A stretch of DNA of 64,000 nt from an uncultured Aquimarina sp. (lineage in GTDB: Bacteria; Bacteroidota; Bacteroidia; Flavobacteriales; Flavobacteriaceae). The notes under the pieces are model-generated. The model did not search any database. It was not told the DNA's origin and saw only the letters and a list, made by a program, of their open reading frames with translations. Below, piece by piece: positions 54,152-63,360 of the stretch. Location: positions 1-64,000 of the forward strand of contig CANMLL010000017.1 of assembly GCA_947498775.1 (NCBI GenBank), given 5' to 3'. Positions within the stretch are counted from its first letter, which is position 1. The number at the start of each line of letters is the position of its first letter. The position numbers were made by a program, and so were the translations under genes.

Positions 54152-55175
54152 TAAACAGATTTAATTTTTTAACCCACGATGTTTTTCTTTCGAGCAAGAA
54201 AATATCTAAAAACAACAATAACAACCCTGCTCCCAAAAACCATTGAAACTGATCTTTAAAATCTGCAAACTGCTTGGCTTCAAATTCTTTTTTGTCCATA
54301 TTCTGAAGTACGGTTGTCACTTCTTCTACGACCTTTGTTGTACTTCTACCATCAATGTACGTGCCATTTGCTTCGCTGGCAATTTCCTGCAAAGTTGTCA
54401 TATTCAACTTGGTAATTACTGTATTACCTTGGTTATCTTTTTTGTAACTCTGTACAATTCCGTTACGTTTAATAGGTATAGGAGCGCCTTTTTCAGACCC
54501 AACTCCTATAGTAAATATTTTGATCCCTTCTTTTGAGGCTTCTTCTGCAATTGCTTTGGTATTTCCTTCGTGATCTTCGCCATCACTAACTATAAACAAG
54601 ACTCTATTGGTTTGTTCTTCATCATTATAATAGGTTTTTGCTAATTCTATGGCTTCATTAATTGCGGTCCCTTGTGACGAAAGCATTTCGGTATTCATGG
54701 CCTGCAAAAACATTTTTCCAGATGCGTAGTCTGTAGTAATTGGCAACTGCGGAAAAGCACTTCCTGCATAGGCAATGATCCCTATTCTATCACTTGCCAG
54801 ATTATTAATAATCTGTGTGATTAATTGCTTAGATTTTTCTAATCGATTGGGTGCAATATCTTCAGCAAGCATACTTTTTGATACATCGATCGCAAAAACA
54901 ACATCTACACCTTCACGTTTTACAGTTTCAAGTTTGGTTCCTACCTTGGGATTAACCAGAGCCACTACAAAACAAGCCAAAGCCAAGCTTATCACTATTA
55001 TTTTTAAAATTGACTTAAAAACAGATTGATTTGGGCTTAATTTTTTAAGTAGTGCTGCGTCTGCAAATTTCTTTTGGGTGGTTTTCTTCCATATCAAAAC
55101 ACCTAGAAATAGCAAAATGAGTACTGGAATACCCAATAACAGCCAGAAATATATTTTTTCTTCTAATAAGTACAT
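54141..55175 (-). CDS. BatB: von Willebrand factor A protein
   Basis: This 344-aa protein has two N-terminal helices (about 8-28, 57-75), a VWA domain with an intact metal site (AIDVSKSMLAEDI; VSDGEDHEG; DRIGIIAYAGSAFPQLPITTDY) and a C-terminal membrane helix (WFLGAGLLLLFLDIFLL). It is the partner of BatA. A 176-bp gap and the reductase gene separate the two. Confidence 0.92.
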   Translation of the reverse strand: MYLLEEKIYFWLLLGIPVLILLFLGVLIWKKTTQKKFADAALLKKLSPNQSVFKSILKIIVISLALACFVVALVNPKVGTKLETVKREGVDVVFAIDVSKSMLAEDIAPNRLEKSKQLITQIINNLASDRIGIIAYAGSAFPQLPITTDYASGKMFLQAMNTEMLSSQGTAINEAIELAKTYYNDEEQTNRVLFIVSDGEDHEGNTKAIAEEASKEGIKIFTIGVGSEKGAPIPIKRNGIVQSYKKDNQGNTVITKLNMTTLQEIASEANGTYIDGRSTTKVVEEVTTVLQNMDKKEFEAKQFADFKDQFQWFLGAGLLLLFLDIFLLERKTSWVKKLNLFNEQ

Positions 55176-55351
55176 TAATTAGTCTGTAGTTTTTAGTTGT
55201 TAGTCCATAGTTCTATCTATGAAGTCTCTATAATTCTCAATATCTGTCATCATAAAATCCAACATTTTACTTTTCTTACATCAACTTTAAAAATTAATGA
55301 TACATACGACCATTTATGGATTCCGGCCTACGCTGGAATTACAAAATTGAT
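55176..55351. other. Spacer inside the Bat operon
   Basis: A 176-bp gap between the reductase and batB, unusual for this otherwise tight operon. It includes GATTCCGGCCTACGCTGGAAT (55319-55339), a repeat-like palindrome with ATTCC/GGAAT arms. Confidence 0.4.
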
Positions 55352-55861
55352 TCAGTTTTTTATCGTTAATGCAAATGCATTTATTTTTTCTTTTACCTCC
55401 TGGGGAAGTGCTCCTTGTTTTATCCAGGAATGCATATCTCCTAAGTAATTCATCCCTAGATATGCTGCACTTCTTGAAAATGGCAAATTAAACTCTTCGG
55501 GACGATCATCCTCGTTACTACAACTTATCATTGCCATATTCTTTCCTCTTAACATTCGGCCGTAATCCTTTTCATTTTTCAAAAAATATGAAATTCTATC
55601 TAAAAACGTTTTCATGATCCCACTCATTGTATACCAATACACTGGTGTGGCAAATATAATCGTCTCATAATTTTGAACAATACCTTTGAATAGAAAATTA
55701 AAATCATCATTTTTATTATTGAACTGGTAATCATAATGACCAATATCTTTTTGATTAAGGTCTATGATCTCAAAACCAGTGATGTCCTTTAAATACGAGA
55801 CTGATTTAAAAGTGTCTCCGTTGCTTCTTGAACTCGCTAATATGATAATTCCTTTTTTCAA
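55352..55861 (-). CDS. Flavodoxin-like / NAD(P)H-dependent FMN reductase
   Basis: This 169-aa cytosolic protein has the flavodoxin-fold FMN loop SSRSNGDT and the later TPVYWYTMSGIMKTFLDRI typical of NADPH-dependent FMN reductases. It starts directly behind the BatA stop, inside the Bat operon. The genes around it concern stress tolerance, so a redox role is plausible. It is not a standard Bat gene, so it may be a secondary insertion. Confidence 0.87.
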   Translation of the reverse strand: MKKGIIILASSRSNGDTFKSVSYLKDITGFEIIDLNQKDIGHYDYQFNNKNDDFNFLFKGIVQNYETIIFATPVYWYTMSGIMKTFLDRISYFLKNEKDYGRMLRGKNMAMISCSNEDDRPEEFNLPFSRSAAYLGMNYLGDMHSWIKQGALPQEVKEKINAFALTIKN

Positions 55862-56866
55862 TTATATAAAACTTCTAAAAACGGTATACCTTAATAAAAA
55901 CTCAATAAAAATTAATAATCCGGCCAACAATACCAGGGATCTAAATTTCTCTTCGTAATTATAGAATTTAAATTCTTCGATATCTGTTTTTTCTAATTTA
56001 TCAATTTCCTGATATATCTGTTCTAATTTTTTGTTATTTGTTGCTCTAAAATACTTTCCTTTGGTAGCCTTTGCTATTTCTTTCAATAATTCTTCATCAA
56101 TTTCTACCTGTACTCTTCCGTATTGAAAAGTTCCATTGGGTAATAAGGCAACAGGCGCTAATGCCATTCCGTTGGTACCTAGTCCGATCGTATAGGTTTT
56201 GATACCATACTCAACTGCCAATTCTGAGGCAATTTTTGGATCTATAAATCCTGCATTATTAGAGCCATCTGTTAGTAAAATAATGACTTTACTCTTGGCT
56301 TTACTATCTTTAAGACGGTTTACCGAAGTTGCCAATCCCATGCCGATAGCGGTACCATTTTCTAAAACATTATCATATCGTACATCTTTCATACTACTTA
56401 AGACAATAGACTTGTCACTTGTGATTGGGGTTTTGGTAAAACTCTCTCCTGCATAGATCACAAGACCTATGCGATCATTGGGTCGTCCTTTTATAAACTC
56501 GGCTGCCACCTCTTTTAAAGCCTCTAATCGATTTGGACGTAAATCTTTTGCAAGCATGCTTGCCGATACATCGATTGCCATAACAATATCTATACCCTTT
56601 GTCGTCTTGGTCTTGGTAGAAACATCTACTGTTCTGGGTCTGGCCAGTGCAGTTATGATCAACGACATTGCCACAAGTCTAAAAACAAACAAAACTGGTT
56701 TTAGCTTTGTAAGCAGGCTTCCTGAAACCTTAAAACCTTTGATACTTGATATTTTTAACTCGGCTTGTTGCCTATTACGCTTCCAGATAAACCATGCGAT
56801 TGCCAATGGTAGTATTAAAAACAACCAGAAAAACTGTGGGTTCTCAAATGTGAAATTTTCAAACAT
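55862..56866 (-). CDS. BatA: von Willebrand factor A protein
   Basis: This 334-aa protein has N-terminal helices, a VWA domain with DxSxS metal site (AIDVSASMLAKDL), TDGSNNAGF and GESFTKTPITSDKS, and a C-terminal membrane helix. It is paired with BatB and follows the BatD-like gene by 2 bp. Confidence 0.93.
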   Translation of the reverse strand: MFENFTFENPQFFWLFLILPLAIAWFIWKRNRQQAELKISSIKGFKVSGSLLTKLKPVLFVFRLVAMSLIITALARPRTVDVSTKTKTTKGIDIVMAIDVSASMLAKDLRPNRLEALKEVAAEFIKGRPNDRIGLVIYAGESFTKTPITSDKSIVLSSMKDVRYDNVLENGTAIGMGLATSVNRLKDSKAKSKVIILLTDGSNNAGFIDPKIASELAVEYGIKTYTIGLGTNGMALAPVALLPNGTFQYGRVQVEIDEELLKEIAKATKGKYFRATNNKKLEQIYQEIDKLEKTDIEEFKFYNYEEKFRSLVLLAGLLIFIEFLLRYTVFRSFI

Positions 56867-56868
56867 TG

Positions 56869-58515
56869 CTACTTAGAATTTCTCAGTTCGACTGAATTAA
56901 TAATACGTTGTGCAAGGTCTTTTGCATACCGGTCTTCAATATCATAAATCACGGTGATTTGCTGAAAGCCTCCTTTTTCGGCAAAATTCAGCATCATATA
57001 TTCATTCTTTTTGTTCTGGTTCTGGACAACATTTTTTATATCGAAGTTCCCAAAGACTTTGACCCCTTTTGCTCCTCCAAGCGTTTGATACTCTTCATCT
57101 TTTACTGTGATATTTTTGGCTCCCTGTCCTTCGAGATACCCAACAACTCCTTCTACTGCTTTCTTGAGATCTACCTCGGTTTGCTTCTGGTATGACATTG
57201 TTGATACCACAACATAAAAATTACTTAAAATGCTACCATATACAAAGGTTTCGTTGCCTTTAAGGATTTGTTTTTGTTCCTCGGTAAGTTTATAATTATT
57301 TCTGATTAGCACCTTGGGGGTAGCTATAGTTACTGGCGGAGAACCATAAGCACTGGTGATCCATTGCGTTTCTGCTAATTCTTTGGTTGGATGACCTAAT
57401 ATACTATCCTTAACTAAATCATACCCTTTTACTGCTATAAAGATGATAAGTGTGATAGCTACGACTGCAACTCCCGCAAGACTCCCAAATATTATTTTCT
57501 TTCTACGTTTTTTTTCGGCAATGGTTCTTCTATATTCTTCATCTGCCAACAATTCTTCTTCTGTTGGCTCGGGAATAGCCTCTTTGGTCTCTGTAATTAC
57601 ACGTTCGATTAGGTTACGATCGGCTTTTGCAGTTAGTACATCAGGTTTTGATCTTGCAAACTTGGCCATATCGGCTGTTTGCAAAACGCTTTTCAATTCC
57701 TCGATGGTATGCTTATCTAAATGTAAAGAACCTGATTTTATTTCTTCGTCAAGACGAATAATTAACTCATCTGTTGTACTTTCCAGTGCGTGATCGTATA
57801 CTTCTTCATCAATATATCTACGTGCTGTTTCACTAAGTTGGGAATAGTACTCTTTGTGAGAGTCCTTTTCTAATAGATGAGACTCATCAATACGTCTTAG
57901 TGCCATCATTGCTCTTTCGTAGGGTGGTAATTCTTCTTCTTTGGCTTCTTTTCTTTTCTTCCTTCTGAAAACAAAAAAGGCTATTAATCCGAGTAATAGT
58001 AAAGGAATGAGCACCCACCATATATATTTTTTCCAGTTGAAAAGGGAGGCATCGATGTCTACTAGAGGTTTGATTTCGAACATTTTCTGTTTGGTAGTAT
58101 CCACCAATACATCGCTAACCTCGACTTTAAGCGAATCTGTATAGAATACCTGATCACCAATCATTATCTTTTGCCTGGGGATTGTATACTTTCCAGAATC
58201 AAACTGCGTTAATGCATACTCTTTGGTTAATCCTAACCGGCCGGCTCTTTTGGCTGTGTCGATTTTGTACGATTCGATTACTTCCAGGGGAGTAAATGTT
58301 TGTCCCTCGGGGAATACCACAATTTGAGTAGAATCTGCTTCAACTTGCACTTTGTACCGAATCTCTTCTCCAATTTTGATCGCTGTAGAATCTACCGTAG
58401 CAGAGACTTGAGCAAAGCCCCCTAACCCCCAAAGGGGGAATATCATGAAAATCAAAAGTCTTATGGCTTTTGATATCGTGTCTATATTTTTACTTCGTAA
58501 TTCGTAATTCTTCAT
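56869..58515 (-). CDS. BatD-like membrane protein of the MoxR/Bat operon
   Basis: This 548-aa protein has a signal peptide, an Ig-like domain (SATVDSTAIKIGEEIRYKVQVEAD), a membrane helix (WWVLIPLLLLGLIAFFVF, about 165-182), a cytosolic DUF4381-like helical part, a second helix (IIFGSLAGVAVVAITLIIFIA) and a periplasmic C-terminal domain. It lies between the DUF58 gene and batA. The signal peptide PLWGLGGFAQ is encoded by a GC-rich palindrome, see the repeat at 58416-58439. Confidence 0.82.
   Translation of the reverse strand: MKNYELRSKNIDTISKAIRLLIFMIFPLWGLGGFAQVSATVDSTAIKIGEEIRYKVQVEADSTQIVVFPEGQTFTPLEVIESYKIDTAKRAGRLGLTKEYALTQFDSGKYTIPRQKIMIGDQVFYTDSLKVEVSDVLVDTTKQKMFEIKPLVDIDASLFNWKKYIWWVLIPLLLLGLIAFFVFRRKKRKEAKEEELPPYERAMMALRRIDESHLLEKDSHKEYYSQLSETARRYIDEEVYDHALESTTDELIIRLDEEIKSGSLHLDKHTIEELKSVLQTADMAKFARSKPDVLTAKADRNLIERVITETKEAIPEPTEEELLADEEYRRTIAEKKRRKKIIFGSLAGVAVVAITLIIFIAVKGYDLVKDSILGHPTKELAETQWITSAYGSPPVTIATPKVLIRNNYKLTEEQKQILKGNETFVYGSILSNFYVVVSTMSYQKQTEVDLKKAVEGVVGYLEGQGAKNITVKDEEYQTLGGAKGVKVFGNFDIKNVVQNQNKKNEYMMLNFAEKGGFQQITVIYDIEDRYAKDLAQRIINSVELRNSK
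58416..58439. repeat. G-run palindrome inside a signal-peptide coding region
   Basis: AGCCCCCT and AAAGGGGGA arms within the BatD-like gene. The same type of element occurs at 9873-9901 within the large RHS gene. Confidence 0.6.
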
Positions 58516-58528
58516 TCGTAATTCTCTA

Positions 58529-59395
58529 CTATCCTCTTCTTTTAAAATAGCCTAATAGTTTCTTAACATAACTTTCGTCGACTCTACTACTTAATGACCC
58601 TGCTCCACTTCTATTAAAACTATCTCTAAAATAATCTACTCGTTCTTGATAATATTTACTATAATTTGTTCTTATTTTTTTTGAACCTGTATTTACCAAT
58701 AGACGCTCACCCGTTTCTTCATCTTCCATAGGCACCATACCCAGATTTGGTATTTCTTCTTCTCTTCTGTCATACACTCTAATCCCGGTGACGTCATGTT
58801 TTCCACCAACAATTTTAAGTGTTTGCTGGTAATCATCGGCAACAAAATCTGAAAGTATAAAAACGATGGCCTTCTTTTTCATCACATTTGACAAAAACTT
58901 CAGCGCTTCGGTAATATTGGTTTTCTTACTCTTGGGTTCGTATTCCAGCAATTCTCTGATAATTCGAAGCACATGAGATCTTCCTTTTTTTGGCGGAATA
59001 AACAGTTCGATTTCATCGGTAAACAAAATCAAACCGATCTTATCATTATTTTGGGTAGCCGAAAAAGCCAATGTTGCGGCTATTTCTGTAATGATTTCCT
59101 TTTTGAACTGCTGTTGTGTACCAAAAAACTGAGACCCTGAAACATCGACCATAAGCATCATGGTAAGCTCGCGCTCCTCTTCAAATACTTTGATATAAGG
59201 TTCGTTATAGCGCGCTGTAACATTCCAATCGATATTACGCACATCATCTCCAAATTGATATTGTCGTACTTCACTAAAAGTCATACCCCGTCCTTTGAAG
59301 GTAGAATGATACTCACCTCCAAAGATGTGATCACTTAAGCGACGCGTCTTGATTTCAATTTTTCGAACTTTTTTTAGTAACTCTTTCGTATCCAT
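58529..59395 (-). CDS. DUF58 domain protein
   Basis: This 288-aa cytosolic protein has the DUF58 opening (FGGEYHSTFKGRGMTFSEVRQYQFGDDVRNIDWNVTARYNEPYIKVFEEER) followed by a VWA-like part (MLMVDVSGSQFF). DUF58 proteins form a set with MoxR ATPases and VWA membrane proteins. It is second in the operon. Confidence 0.93.
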   Translation of the reverse strand: MDTKELLKKVRKIEIKTRRLSDHIFGGEYHSTFKGRGMTFSEVRQYQFGDDVRNIDWNVTARYNEPYIKVFEEERELTMMLMVDVSGSQFFGTQQQFKKEIITEIAATLAFSATQNNDKIGLILFTDEIELFIPPKKGRSHVLRIIRELLEYEPKSKKTNITEALKFLSNVMKKKAIVFILSDFVADDYQQTLKIVGGKHDVTGIRVYDRREEEIPNLGMVPMEDEETGERLLVNTGSKKIRTNYSKYYQERVDYFRDSFNRSGAGSLSSRVDESYVKKLLGYFKRRG

Positions 59396-59482
59396 GGTTT
59401 AGTTTCAAGTTTATTTGCCTTGCAAAAGTTTCAAGTTTCAAGTTTAACAAACTTAGAACCTTAAACCTCAAACAATAAACTA

Positions 59483-60484
59483 TTAAGGTACTTCAATCTC
59501 GTTTACAATTTTATTGATAATATCTTCTGAAGTTACATTTTCGGCTTCGGCTTCGTAGGTAATCCCAATACGGTGACGCAATACATCATGAATTATCGCG
59601 CGTACATCTTCAGGGATTACATAACCTCTTCTTTTAATAAATGCGTAGCATTTTGCTGCAGCAGCCAAATTGATACTACCACGAGGTGACGCTCCAAAAT
59701 TAATCAGTGGTTTTAATTCCTCAAGACCATATTTTTCTGGATAACGAGTGGCAAAAACGATATCTAGGATATATTTTTCGATCTTTTCGTCCATGTATAC
59801 CTCACGCACTGCTTTTTGAGCATTTAAGATCTGCTCTATAGAAACCACTGGGTTTACTTTCTCAAAAGATCCTTTAAGATTAGCACGTATGATTAACTGC
59901 TCTTCGTCTAGTTTTGGGTAATCGATAACCGTTTTTAACATAAAACGGTCTACCTGTGCCTCTGGCAAAGGATAGGTTCCTTCTTGCTCTACCGGGTTTT
60001 GCGTTGCCATTACCAAAAAGGGCTTATCCAATATAAAAGTTTCATCACCAATAGTTACCTGTTTCTCTTGCATAGCTTCAAGCAAAGCACTTTGTACTTT
60101 TGCCGGAGCCCGGTTGATCTCATCTGCCAGAACGAAGTTGGCAAAAATTGGTCCTTTTTTGATTGAGAAATCATTCTCCTTCATATTAAATATCAAAGTA
60201 CCCACAACATCGGCAGGTAAAAGGTCTGGTGTAAACTGAATACGACTAAAACTACCATGCACCGCTTGAGACAACGTGTTGATCGCAAGTGTTTTTGCTA
60301 ATCCAGGAACACCTTCGAGCAGAATATGCCCCTGGCCTAATAGCCCAATTAACAGGCGCTCTACCATATGTTTCTGACCCACAATGACCTTATTCATTTC
60401 TAAAGTAAGCAAATCCACAAACGCAGATTCTTTCTCTATTTTCTGGTTGATTGAAGCAATATCAATAGAACTGTTTTCTTCCAT
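59483..60484 (-). CDS. MoxR family AAA+ ATPase
   Basis: This 333-aa ATPase has Walker A GVPGLAKT (58-65), Walker B VLADEINRAP, and the sensor region ATQNPVEQEGTYPLPEAQVDRF. MoxR proteins act as chaperone-like ATPases for metal insertion or assembly of VWA-containing complexes. It is the first gene of the Bat operon; the gene order MoxR, DUF58, BatD-like, BatA, reductase, BatB, BatC, BatD, BatE follows without a strand change. Confidence 0.95.
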   Translation of the reverse strand: MEENSSIDIASINQKIEKESAFVDLLTLEMNKVIVGQKHMVERLLIGLLGQGHILLEGVPGLAKTLAINTLSQAVHGSFSRIQFTPDLLPADVVGTLIFNMKENDFSIKKGPIFANFVLADEINRAPAKVQSALLEAMQEKQVTIGDETFILDKPFLVMATQNPVEQEGTYPLPEAQVDRFMLKTVIDYPKLDEEQLIIRANLKGSFEKVNPVVSIEQILNAQKAVREVYMDEKIEKYILDIVFATRYPEKYGLEELKPLINFGASPRGSINLAAAAKCYAFIKRRGYVIPEDVRAIIHDVLRHRIGITYEAEAENVTSEDIINKIVNEIEVP

Positions 60485-60732
60485 CTATTTTATTTTTTAA
60501 AGGCGTGAATTTAACACTACTAATCCAACATTGCAAATTGTCGAAATAATTTTCGCCTTCTTGTTAATTGTTGGTTAAATGTACTTCTTTAAACTATAGT
60601 TACCCTCAAATTTTAAAGTATCTTTAAACCTATTTTGCAAAAATTAGACATACTCATCTTCATCATTTTTATGATGAGTATACCAAAAGACGCATCACTG
60701 ATATAGGTGTTGCAATTTTTTTGAATGATAAA
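60485..60732. promoter_or_regulatory. Upstream region of the Bat operon
   Basis: A hairpin with arms ATACTCATC (60650-60658) and GATGAGTAT (60673-60681) lies here. The Bat operon promoter must be in this stretch but no clear -7 box was found. Confidence 0.35.
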
Positions 60733-60885
60733 ATGAAACTATTATCTTTTTTCTCCTATGTGATTGCAGGGTTTTTCTTTTTTGCCGCATTTGGAGCGTA
60801 CGGAAGTCAAAATTATGAATCTATGTTTGTTTATGGAATCATTGGATTGGCTTTTGTTTTAATCAAAGCATTTAAAAAAAAGTAA
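60733..60885 (+). CDS. Small two-helix membrane protein
   Basis: A 50-aa frame, MKLLSFFSYVIAGFFFFAAF at the start and a second hydrophobic stretch SMFVYGIIGLAFVLIKAF at the end, with lysines closing it. It looks like a genuine short hydrophobic protein ahead of the SDR gene (32 bp). No family is known. Confidence 0.55.
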   Translation: MKLLSFFSYVIAGFFFFAAFGAYGSQNYESMFVYGIIGLAFVLIKAFKKK

Positions 60886-60917
60886 TAAAATTATACTCTA
60901 TAAATCTTAACAATTAC

Positions 60918-61670
60918 ATGAAAACAGCATTAATCACTGGGGCCACAAGCGGAATTGGAAAATCCACTGCAATCGAACTGGCAAAGCATAATATCAACCT
61001 CGTTATTTGCGGAAGAAGACAAGAGCGTTTGGACGATCTACAAAAAGAATTGAGCAGCACTGTAAAGGTACATACCCTCTGTTTTGATGTTAGGGATAAA
61101 GAAAGTGTTTTTAAAAGTATCGAAAGTCTTCCTACAGAGTTCGGTACTATCGATATCCTAATAAACAATGCAGGAAATGCACATGGCCTGGATCCAATTC
61201 AAACCGGTAGTGTTGATGACTGGGATGCTATGATCGATATTAATGTGAAAGGGCTATTGTATGTTTCTAAAGCAATTATGCCAAAAATGATTGATCAAAA
61301 ATCAGGACACATTATTAATATTGGTTCTATTGCAGGGAAAGAAGTTTATCCTAACGGCAATGTATATTGTGCAAGTAAATATGCTGTAGACGCTATCAAC
61401 AAAGGAATGCGCTTAGATCTTAACCAATACGGAATTAGAGTGGGTGCCATACATCCGGGGTTAGTAGAAACCGAATTTAGTAATGTACGCTTTAAAAGTG
61501 ATGATCAAAGGGCTGATAGTGTTTATAAAGGATTTGATCCTTTAACACCAGAAGACATTGCCGATATTATTTCTTTTGTGGTGACCAGGCCTTATCGTGT
61601 AAATATCGCAGACTTAGTTGTTTTTCCTACTGCACAAGCAAGTAGTACTATCGTTAAGAAAAAGTTGTGA
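60918..61670 (+). CDS. SDR family NAD(P)-dependent oxidoreductase
   Basis: This 250-aa short-chain dehydrogenase has the cofactor motif TGATSGIG (7-14), the NNAG motif (83-86), catalytic Ser137 (INIGSIAG) and YCASK (150-154). RR at 33-34 after the second strand suggests NADP preference. It resembles the YdfG/serine dehydrogenase group; the substrate is not certain. Confidence 0.92.
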   Translation: MKTALITGATSGIGKSTAIELAKHNINLVICGRRQERLDDLQKELSSTVKVHTLCFDVRDKESVFKSIESLPTEFGTIDILINNAGNAHGLDPIQTGSVDDWDAMIDINVKGLLYVSKAIMPKMIDQKSGHIINIGSIAGKEVYPNGNVYCASKYAVDAINKGMRLDLNQYGIRVGAIHPGLVETEFSNVRFKSDDQRADSVYKGFDPLTPEDIADIISFVVTRPYRVNIADLVVFPTAQASSTIVKKKL

Positions 61671-61709
61671 AAAATTCCTTATTGTCTATTTTTATTGTTT
61701 ATTTATTAA

Positions 61710-62098
61710 ATGGCACATTATAAATCATTTGAAGAGCTAGAAATTTATAAATTAGCCAGAGTACAATGTAATGAAATTTGGAAATTAATTATTTCTACAT
61801 CTTTGGGGAAAGATTACAAACTTCGAGAACAAATTAATGGATCCTCTGGTTCGGTTATGGATAATATAGCAGAAGGATTTGGACGAGGTGGTAATAGAGA
61901 GTTTATTAATTTTCTGAGTTACGCAAAGGGATCTTGTTCAGAAACTAAAGCACAATTGCAAGAGCCTTAGATAGAAATCATATTACTAAAAAGGATTACT
62001 CTAATCTATCAAACAAAGCCCAAGAATTAATAGATCAAATAGCAAAATTCATTAATTACTTAAAAAAGTCTGAAAGAAAAGGTCCAAAATTTGATTAA
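61710..62098 (+). pseudogene. Four-helix-bundle (S23-type) protein, frameshifted
   Basis: The first frame, MAHYKSFEELEIYKLARVQC and later ETKAQLQEP, stops at 61970. With one base added near 61961 the protein continues RALDRNHITKKDYSNLSNKA and so on to GPKFD at 62098, giving a normal 23S rRNA-intervening-sequence-type four-helix protein of about 128 aa. The rest of the domain is intact, so this is a single frameshift or a sequencing indel. Confidence 0.82.
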
Positions 62099-62129
62099 TA
62101 AATAATATAAATAAAAATAGCTAATAATT

Positions 62130-63266
62130 GTGATCAATAAGCGCCTACTTATAAAAAATCTACTGGCCCATAATGACGAGAATAGTTTTTATGATAAGAA
62201 GCGTAAGCTCAATATCGGCGAAAAAGAAGGAAAAGCAAAGTTTCTAAAGCATATTTGTGCACTAGCCAATTCTAATCCAAAAAATAATTCATATATCGTA
62301 ATTGGTGTTGAAGATGAAGACAATCAAATTATTGGTGTTGATTTTTTTGATGATAGTAAAATCCAGAATTTGGTAAATGCTTATCTGGCTAATCCTCCTC
62401 TGGTGGCCTACGAGAATATTCCTTTTCCGCATCTGTCCAGTGATAAAGTCGTAGGTTTGGTTTCAATACGTGCTGAAGGCGGAAAACTGTGTTCCCTTCG
62501 TAAAAATATCTGGAAGTATTATGGCGGTACTGTTTTTCTTAGAGATGGGAGCATAAGTATGCCCAAAGTTTTTGACATCGAGATTAAAGATACCAATTCT
62601 GAAATTGTAAGTTCTATTGAAAGTCATGCCCAAAATAATATCGAACTTACTTTGGATGGTGTTTTCGACTTTATGAATTCAAGAAAAGATTATAATCCTT
62701 CTTACAAAGTTTTTAAGGAATATTTTGTAGTCTGTTGGGCGGCAAAAGAAAAAAGACAAAATGGCGAAGTCTATTATTCTCGTGTTGATATCGAATTGAT
62801 TAATGAACAGGTAAAATTGTTTTATTCGGAGTTGGATGAAGTAAGTATTTCTTTAACAGAGGATCAATTCAAAATTGTAGAGTACGTGCAATTAGGGTTA
62901 CAGGATACCTACAAATACTATCCTCTGGAAGAAGTAGTGATTACTTTTAAGGATAATGCCAGCTATGATATTGAGAGTAAGCTTCTGTTCAAACCTCCTC
63001 AATTTGAACGTAAAACATTGTTTCATTTATATAATAGTAATAATGCATTGCTGGAGAAGTTAAAGAACAAAATACCATTATCAAAAAACGACGAAAAGGA
63101 TATTCATAACCTTCCGGCTACATATTTGCTATGCTATTTTAATAATTTTGGTGAAGCGAAAGAAAAATTAGAAGAGGCAAAACCTTATTTAAAAATCTAT
63201 GATTATAACGTTTATTCGCTTTGTAAAGAAAGTATAAGGATTCTCAGGAAAATAAGATATAGTTAA
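62130..63266 (+). CDS. Schlafen/AlbA-2 domain ATP-binding protein
   Basis: This 378-aa protein begins with GTG (VINKRLLIKNL). Residues 20-170 resemble the Schlafen AlbA_2 domain (KAKFLKHICALANSNPKNNSYIVIGVEDEDNQIIGVD, LVNAYLANPPLVAYENIPF). The C-terminal half is not recognised. Such domains occur in transcriptional regulators and defence-related proteins. Confidence 0.78.
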   Translation: MINKRLLIKNLLAHNDENSFYDKKRKLNIGEKEGKAKFLKHICALANSNPKNNSYIVIGVEDEDNQIIGVDFFDDSKIQNLVNAYLANPPLVAYENIPFPHLSSDKVVGLVSIRAEGGKLCSLRKNIWKYYGGTVFLRDGSISMPKVFDIEIKDTNSEIVSSIESHAQNNIELTLDGVFDFMNSRKDYNPSYKVFKEYFVVCWAAKEKRQNGEVYYSRVDIELINEQVKLFYSELDEVSISLTEDQFKIVEYVQLGLQDTYKYYPLEEVVITFKDNASYDIESKLLFKPPQFERKTLFHLYNSNNALLEKLKNKIPLSKNDEKDIHNLPATYLLCYFNNFGEAKEKLEEAKPYLKIYDYNVYSLCKESIRILRKIRYS

Positions 63267-63360
63267 CAAATCGTTCTGATTAAAAGGTTCGTTGTTCTTA
63301 AAAAGATATAATTAAAAACCTATGATTTTATAATATTATGACAAAAATAAAATTACCCCA

